Assembly (NCBI RefSeq): GCF_050624435.1
Contig: NW_027459444.1
Location: 260,501-324,500 of the forward strand
Source: Tenrec ecaudatus
Taxonomy: Eukaryota; Chordata; Mammalia; Afrosoricida; Tenrecidae
Direction: 5' to 3'
DNA length: 64,000 nucleotides
How positions within the stretch are numbered: position 1 is the first letter of the stretch; each line of letters begins with the position of its first letter. The notes beneath the pieces were generated by a model. That model saw only the letters and a program-made list of their open reading frames with translations, had not been told where the DNA came from and searched no databases. Below, in pieces: positions 58,471-64,000 of the stretch. Both the position numbers and the translations under genes were made by a program.

Positions 58471-60462
58471 AAGCTTAGGCTAGGGCACCCCTAGACTTAG
58501 GCTAAGGCATCCCTAGGCTAAGGCTAGGGCACCCCTAGGCTTAGGCTAGGGCACCCCTAGGATTAGGCTAGGGCACCCCTAGGCTTAGGCTAGGGCACCC
58601 CTAGGCTTAGGCTACGGCTAGGGCTCAGCTAGCCTAAGGCTAGGGCACCACTAGGCTAAGGCTAGGGCAACCTTCGGCGTAGACTAAGGCTAGGGGACCC
58701 CTAGGCTTAGGCTAAGGCACCACTAGGCTTAGGCTAGGGCACCCCTAGGCTTAGGCTAAGGCTAGGGCTCCTCTAGCATAATGCTAGGGCAACCCTAGGC
58801 TTGGGCTACGTCACCCCTTGGCTTAGGTTTTGTCACTCCTAGGCTTAGACTAAGGCTAGGGCTCCCCTAGCCTAACCGTAGGTCACCCCTAGGCTTAGGC
58901 TAGGGCACCCCTAGGCTTAGGCTAAGGCTAGGGCCCACTAGCCTAAGGCTAGAGCACCCCTAGGCTTAGGCTAGGGCACCCCTAGACTTAGGCTATGGCA
59001 CCCCTAGGCTTAGGCTAGGGCACCCCTAGACTTAGGCTATGGCACCCCTAGGCTTAGGCTAGGGCACCCCTAAGCTTAGGCTAGGGAACGCCTATGCTTA
59101 GGCTAAGGCTAGGCTCCCCTTGCCTAACCCTAGGGCACCCCTAGGCTTATGCTAGGGCACCCCTAGGCTTAGGCTAGGGCACCCCTAAGCTTAGGCTAGG
59201 GCACCCCTAGGCTTAGGCTAAGGCTAGGGCTCCCCTAGCCTAAGGCTAGGGCACCACTAGGCTTAGGCTAGGGAACCCCTAGGCATAGGCTAGGGCACCC
59301 CTAGGCTTAGGCTAGGGCACCCCTAGGCTTAGGCTAGGGTACCCCTAGGCTTAGGTTAAGGCTAGGGCTCAGCGAGCCTAAGGCGAGGGCAACCCTAGGC
59401 TTAGGCTAGGGCAACCCTAGGCTTAGGCTAGGGCACCCCTAGGCTTAGGGTAGGGCACCCCTAGCCTTAGGCTAAGGCTAGGTCTCCCCTAGCCTAAGGC
59501 TAGGGCACCCCTAGGCTTAGGCTAGGGCACCCCTGTGCTTAGGCTAGGGCACCCATAAGCTTAGGCTAGGGTACCCCTAGGCTTAGGCTAGGGCGCTCCT
59601 AGGCTTAGGCTAAGGCAAGGGCTCAGCTACCCTAAGGCTAGGGCACCCCAAGGCTTAGGCTAGGGCACCCCTAGGCTTAGGTTAAGGCTAGGGCTCAGCG
59701 AGCCTAAGGCGAGGGCACCCCTAGGCTTAGGCTAGGGCAACCCTTGGCTTAGGCTAGGGCACCCCTAGGCTTAGGCTAGGGCACCCCTAGGGTTTGGCTA
59801 AGGCTAGGGCTCCACTAGACTAAGGCTAGGGCACCGCTAGCCTTAGGCTAGGGCACCCCTAGGCTTAGGCTAAGGCTAGGTCTCCCCTAGCCTAAGGCTA
59901 GTGCACCCCTAGGCTTAGGCTAGGGCACCCCTGTGCTTAGGCTAGGGCACGCGTAAGCTTAGGCTAGGGTACCCCTAGGCTTAGGCTATGGCGCTCCTAG
60001 GCTTAGGCTAAGGCAAGGGCTCAGCTACCCTAAGGCTAGGGCACCCCAAGGCTTAGGCTAGGGTACCCCTAGGCTTACGGTAGGGCACCCCTAGGCTTAG
60101 GCTAGGGCACCCCTAGGCTTAGGCTAGGGCACCCCTAGGCTTAGGATTAGGCTAGGGCTCCCATAGCCTAAGGCTAGGACACCCCTAGGCTTAGGTTATG
60201 GCACCCCTAGGCTTAGGCTAGGGCACCCCTAGGCTTAGGCTAGGGCACCCCTAGGCTTATGCTAGGGCACCAATAAGCTTAGGCTAGGGCACGCCTAGTC
60301 TTAGGCTAGGGCACCCCTAGGCTTAGGCTAAGGTTAGGTCACCCCTTGGCTTAGGCTAGGGCACCCCTAGGCTTAGGTTAAGGCACCCGTAGGCTTAGGC
60401 TAGGGCACCCCTAGGCTTAGGCTAAGGCTAAGGCTCAGTTAGCCTAAGGCTAGGGCACCCCT
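56478..60462 (+). repeat. 1,992-bp tandem duplication at the end of HOR-G
   Basis: ACCTTCGGCG (56,678 and 58,670), TTTGTCACTCC (56,837 and 58,829), TAAGCTTAGG (56,478 and 58,470) and CAATAAGCTT (58,279 and 60,271) are each 1,992 bp apart. The copies are about 56,478-58,470 and 58,470-60,462 without gap or indel. One substitution was noticed: G at 60,389 against C at 58,397. At the junction the sequence after CTCAGTTAGCC switches from the expected CCCTAGCC monomer to the AAGCTTAGG monomer 1,992 bp back. The expected continuation appears only after the second copy. Confidence 0.9.
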
Positions 60463-62580
60463 AGCCTTAGGCTAGGCACCCCTAGGCTTAGGGTAGGGCA
60501 CCCCTAGGCTTAGGCTAGGTTACATCTAGTCTTTGGGTAGGGCACCCCTATGCTTAGGCTAAGGCTAGGGCTCCACTAGACTAAGGCTAGGGCACCCCTA
60601 GGCTTAGGCTAGCGCACCCCTAACTTAGGCTAGGGCACCCCTAGTCTTAGGCTAGGGAACCGATAGGCTTAGTCTAGGGCACCCCTAGGCTTAGGCTAAG
60701 GCCAATTCTCAGTTAGCCTAAGGCTAGGGCACCCCTAGGCTTAGGCTAGGCACCCCTAGGCTTAGGCTAAGGCTAGGGCTCCTCTACCCTAACGCTAGGG
60801 CATCCCTAGGCTTGGGCTAGGGCACCCCTTGGCTTAGGATAGCGCACCCGTAGGCTTAGGCTAGGGCACCCCTAGGCTTAAGCGAGGTCACCCCTAGGCT
60901 TAGGCTAAGGCACCACTAGGCTTAGGCTAGGGCACCCCTAGGCTTAGGCTAGGGCACCCCTAGGCTTAGACTAAGGCACCACTAGGCTTAGGCTAGGGCA
61001 CCCCTAGGCTTAGGCTAGGGCACTCCAAGGCTTAGGCTAGGGCACCCCTAGGCTGAAACTAGGGCACCCATAGGCTTAGGCTAAGGCTATGGCTCCTCTA
61101 CCCTAACGCTAGGGCATTCCTAGGCTTGGGCTAGGGCACCCCTTGGCTTAGGATAACGCACCCGTAGGCTTATGCTAGGGCACCCCTAGGCTTAAGCTAG
61201 GGCTCCCCTAGCCTAAGGCTAGGGCACCACTAGGCTTAGGCTAAGGCACCCATAGGCTTAGGCTAGGGCACCCCTAAGCTTAGGCTAGGGCACCCCTAGG
61301 CTTAGGTTAGGGCACCCCAAGGCTTAGGCTAAGGCACGCCTAGGCTTAGGTTAGGGCACCCCTAGGCTTAGGCTAGGGCACGCCTATGCTTAGGCTAGGG
61401 CACCCCTAGGCTTAGGCTAGGGCACCCTTAGGCTTAGGCTAAAGCTAGGGCTCTCCTAGCCTAAGGCTAGGGCACCCATAGGCTTAGGCTAGGTCACCCC
61501 TAGGCTTAGGCTAGGGCACCCCTAGGTTTAGGCTAAGGCTAGGGCTCCCCTAGGCTAAGGCTAGGGCACCCCTAGGTTTAGGCTAGGGCACCCCTAGGCT
61601 TAGGCTAGGGCACCCCTAGGCTTAGGCTAAGGCTAGGGCTCCCCTAGTCTAAAGCTAGGGCACCGTTAGGCTTAGGTTAGGGCACCCCTAGGTTTAGGCT
61701 AGGACAGCCGTAGGCTTAGGCTAGGGTACCCCTAGGCTTAGGTAGGGAACACCTAGGCTTAGGTTAGGGCACCCCTATGCTTAGGCTAGGCACCCCTAGA
61801 CTTAGGCTAGGACACCCCTAGGCTTATGCTGGGGCACCCCTAGGCTTAGGCTAAGGCTAGGGCTCCCCTAGCCTAAGGCAAGGGTACCGCTAGGCTTAGG
61901 CTAGGGCACCCTTATACTTAGGCTAACGTACCCCTTGGCTTAGGCTAGGGCACCCCTAGGCTTAGGCTAAGGCTAGGGCTCCTCTAGCATAACGCTAGGG
62001 CATCCTTAGGCTTGGGCTAGGGAACCCCTAGGCTTAGGCTAGGGCACCCTAGGCTTAGACTAAGGCTAGGGCTCCCCTAGCCTAAGGCTAGGTCACCCCT
62101 AGGCTTAGGCTAGGGAACCCCTAGGTTTAGGCTAGGGCGCCACAAGGCTTAGGCTAAGGCTAGGGCTCCCCTAGCCTAAGGTTAGGGCACCCCTAGGCTT
62201 AGGCTAGGGCACCCCTGGGCTTAGGCTAGGACACCGTTAAGCTTAGGCTAGGGCACCCTTAGTCTTAGGCTAGGGCACCCCTAGGCTTAGTCTAAGGCTA
62301 GGGCTCCCCTAGCCTAAGGCTAGGGCACCCCTAGGCTTAGGCTAGGGTACCCCTAGGCTTAGGTTAGGGCACCCCTTGTCTTAGGCTAGGGCACCCCTAG
62401 GCTTAGGCTAGGACACCACTAGGCTTTGGCTAGGACACCCCTAGGCTTAGGCTAGGGCAACCCTATTCTTAGGCTAGGGCACCCTTAGGCTTAGGCTAGA
62501 GCACCCCTAAGCTTAGGCTAGGGGTCCCCTAGGCTTAGGCTAAGGCTAGGGCTCCCCTTGCCTAACCCTAGGGCACCCCT
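60462..62580 (+). repeat. HOR-G copy 3, shortened and rearranged
   Basis: The segment opens with the continuation of copy 1 (CTTTGGGTAGGG at 60,531 matches 52,162, offset 8,369, which is 6,377 plus 1,992). Near 60,600 it jumps to the part equivalent to about 54,020 (CTAACTTAGG, then CGATAGG). Further jumps near 61,200 and 61,670 skip blocks present in copies 1 and 2. The order of the remaining landmarks is kept. One monomer, near 60,695-60,720, has the unique form GGCCAATTCTCAGTTAGCC. The region is thus a deletion derivative of the HOR-G unit. Confidence 0.75.
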
Positions 62581-64000
62581 ACGCTTAGGCTAGGGCACCC
62601 CTAGACTTAGGCTAAGGCATCCCTAGGCTATACTAGGGCACCCCTAGGCTTAGGCTAGGGCACCCCTAGGATTAGGCTAGGGCACCCCTAGGCTTAGGCT
62701 AGGGCACCCCTAGGCTTAGGCTACGGCTAGGGCTCAGCTAGCCTAAGGCTAGGGCACCACTAGGCTAAGGCTAGGGCAACCTTCGGCGTAGACTAAGGCT
62801 AGGGGACCCCTAGGCTTAGGCTAAGGCACCACTAGGCTTAGGCTAGGGCACCCCTAGGCTATGGCTAGGGCACCCCTAGGCTCAGGCTAGTGCACCCCTA
62901 CACTTAGGCTAGGGCACCCTTAGGCTTAGGCTGGGGCACCCCTAGGCTTAGGCTAAGGCTAGGGCTCCTCTAGCCTAACGGTAGGGCATCCTTAGACTTG
63001 GGCTAGGGAACCCCTAGGCTTAGGCTAGGGAACCCTAGGCTTAGACTAAGTCTAGGGCTCCCCTACCCTAAGGCTATGGCACCCCTAGCCTTAGGCTAGG
63101 GCACCCCTAAGCTTAGGCTAGGGCACCCCTAAGCTTAGGCTAGGGCACCCCTAGTCTAAGGCTTGGGCACCCATAGGCTTAGGCTAGGTCACCCCTAGGC
63201 TTAGGCTAGGGCACCCCTAGGTTTAGGCTAAGGCTAGGGCTCCCCTAGCCTAAGGCTAGGGCACCCCTAGGCTTAGGCTAGGGCACCCCTAGGCTTAGGC
63301 TAGGGCACCCCTAGGCTTAGGCTAAGGCTAGGGCTCCCCTAGTCTAAGGCTAGGGCACGCTTAGGCTTAGACTAGGTCACCCCCAGGCTTAGGCTAGGGC
63401 ACGCCTAGGCTTAGGCTAGGGCACCCCTAGGCTTAGGTTAAGGCTAGGGCTCCCCTAGCTTAAGGCTAGGGCACACCTAGGCTTAGGTTAGGGCACCCCT
63501 AGGTTTAGGCTAGGACAGCCGTAGGCTTAGGCTAGGGCTCCCCTAGTCTAAGGCTTGGGCACGCTTAGGCTTAGACTAGGTCACCCCCAGGCTTAGGCTA
63601 GGGCACGCCTAGGCTTAGGCTAGGACACCCCTAGGCTTAGGCTGGGGCACCCCTAGGCTTAGGCTAAGGCTAGGGCTCCTCTAGCCTAACGCTAGGGCAT
63701 CCTTAGGCTTGGGCTAGGGAAACACTAGGCTTAGGCTAGGGCACCCTAGGCTTAGACTAAGGCTAGGGCTCCCCTACCCTAAGCCTACGGCACCCCTAGC
63801 CTTAGGCTAGGGCACCCCTAAGCTTAGACTAGGGCCCCCCTAAGCTTAGGCTAGGGCACCCCTAGTCTTAGGCTAGTGCACCTCTAGGCTTAGGCTAGGG
63901 CACCCGTAGGCTTAGGCTAGGGCACCCCTATGCTTAGGTAGGGAACCCCTAGACTTAGGCTAAGGCAGCCCTAGGCTTAAGCTAGGGCACCCCTAGACTT
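62580..64000 (+). repeat. Displaced near-copy of the 30.9-32.3 kb segment
   Basis: ACCTTCGGCG at 62,779 matches 31,102 and CTACACTTAGG at 62,898 matches 31,221, both at offset 31,677. The last line (TAAGGCAGCCC at 63,961) matches 32,281 at 31,680. Shared rare variants include CCTTAGACTTGGG, CTAAGGCTATGGC and the C-rich AGGGCCCCCCTAAGC (63,831 against 32,151). The same unit at 34-35 kb lacks the last one, so the closest relative is the 31-32 kb copy and not a neighbour. The segment runs off the window end. Confidence 0.82.
63537..63640 (+). repeat. 204-bp-shifted patch inside the displaced segment
   Basis: After GACAGCCGTAGG the sequence does not go on to the TAGGGAACAC monomers seen at 31,870. 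It repeats the upstream block CTCCCCTAGTC, GCACGCTTAGG, CTAGGTCACCCCCAGG (GCACGC at 63,355 and 63,559, offset 204), then rejoins the expected order at CTAGGACACCCC. The patch replaces about the same length that it skips, so downstream coordinates shift by only 3 bp relative to the 31-32 kb copy. Confidence 0.78.

Larger units (their letters stand above)
1..64000 (+). repeat. 22-bp satellite array spanning the whole window
   Basis: Every line of the window is built from one tandem unit of 22 bp: TTAGGC, then TAGGGC, then ACCCCTAGGC. The unit has 7 G, 7 C, 4 A and 4 T. The main length variant is 28 bp, with an extra TAAGGC hexamer; 16-21 bp variants that have lost a hexamer or a base (for example the form CTTAGGTAGGGAACC) are scattered throughout. 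Point variants are frequent (ACCCC to ACCCT, AACCC, ACCAC, ACCGT or ACATC; GGCTTAGG to AGCTTAGG). No stretch over 100 bp departs from the motif, no transposon or unique sequence interrupts it, and the orientation never flips. No gene, promoter, terminator or RNA gene is visible. The array runs off both ends, so its full size is unknown. No known satellite family is recognised. Confidence 0.98.

Noticed and set aside
60695..60720. CCAAT element in a unique monomer (GGCCAATTCTCAG)
   Set aside because: It is a single occurrence created by point changes in a standard monomer, with no gene or promoter nearby.
1..64000. A CRISPR array (short repeats of 22-28 bp)
   Set aside because: There are no unique spacers: the repeats touch each other and the variation is point mutation of the same motif. 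No cas genes are present.
1..64000. True telomere of TTAGGC repeats
   Set aside because: Consecutive perfect TTAGGC runs longer than two are not seen, and a CCCCTAG decamer interrupts after every two or three hexamers. It may be telomere-derived but is not a telomere.
1..64000. Protein-coding repeats or small ORFs
   Set aside because: The consensus monomer closes all six frames. Any short open stretch results from a mutated TAG and has no start, composition or conservation to support it.
1..64000. Bacterial or plasmid iteron origin, or integron repeats
   Set aside because: A tens-of-kilobase gene-free array with nested HORs is not seen in such systems; no replication gene or recombination-site structure is present.
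1..64000. tRNA, rRNA or other structured RNA genes
   Set aside because: No conserved box sequences or RNA-length unique segments exist; the only structure is the monomer's own imperfect palindrome.

Overview
The whole 64-kb window is one uninterrupted satellite array. It has no genes, RNA genes, transposons or unique sequence. The basic unit is a GC-rich (14/22 G+C) 22-bp monomer: hexamer TTAGGC, then hexamer TAGGGC, then decamer ACCCCTAGGC. At roughly 22-23 bp per unit the window holds on the order of 2,800 monomers, all in the same orientation. The second common form is a 28-bp monomer with one more hexamer (TAAGGC) and a decamer ending AGCC. It is normally followed by a monomer starting CTAAGGC. 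The consensus 22-mer carries a stop codon in all six reading frames, so no open reading frame longer than about two dozen codons is expected where the consensus is kept.

This is eukaryotic heterochromatic (subtelomeric, pericentromeric or arm-satellite) DNA. TTAGGC is the classical nematode telomere hexamer and occurs once in nearly every monomer. That hints weakly at a nematode or at a telomere-derived satellite. The decamer interrupts every one or two hexamers, so this is not a telomere, and the species cannot be fixed from the sequence.

Rare variant monomers serve as landmarks and show a patchwork of higher-order repeats (HORs). The layout is: 1-576 mixed monomers; 577-2,720 HOR-A (657-690 bp, four copies); 2,720-6,485 heterogeneous DNA with 342-bp, 444-bp and 87-bp local duplications; 6,486-19,900 HOR-B (about 2.35-2.54 kb, five copies, one carrying a nested 844-bp duplication); 19,900-22,130 transitional DNA; 22,131-31,182 HOR-D (two almost identical 4,526-bp copies); 31,183-37,790 HOR-E (2,818 and 2,726 bp spacing) with a 424-bp duplication; 37,790-45,300 HOR-F (2,068-2,118 bp); 45,300-62,580 HOR-G (6.4-7.1 kb) with nested 623-, 1,225- and 1,992-bp duplications; 62,580-64,000 a displaced near-copy of the DNA at about 30.9-32.3 kb.

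The parts fit one process: a short quasi-palindromic monomer amplified by slippage and hexamer gain or loss, then by repeated unequal exchange or template switching at 0.1-7 kb scale. Several nested duplications can be ordered in time from which copies carry them. I found no gene-encoded system. What is unusual is the monomer's design (telomere hexamer, self-complementarity, no CpG, six-frame closure) and the well-preserved record of recent duplications. All offsets were read by hand from landmark positions; block edges are uncertain by about 10-50 bp because any edge inside identical monomers is ambiguous.
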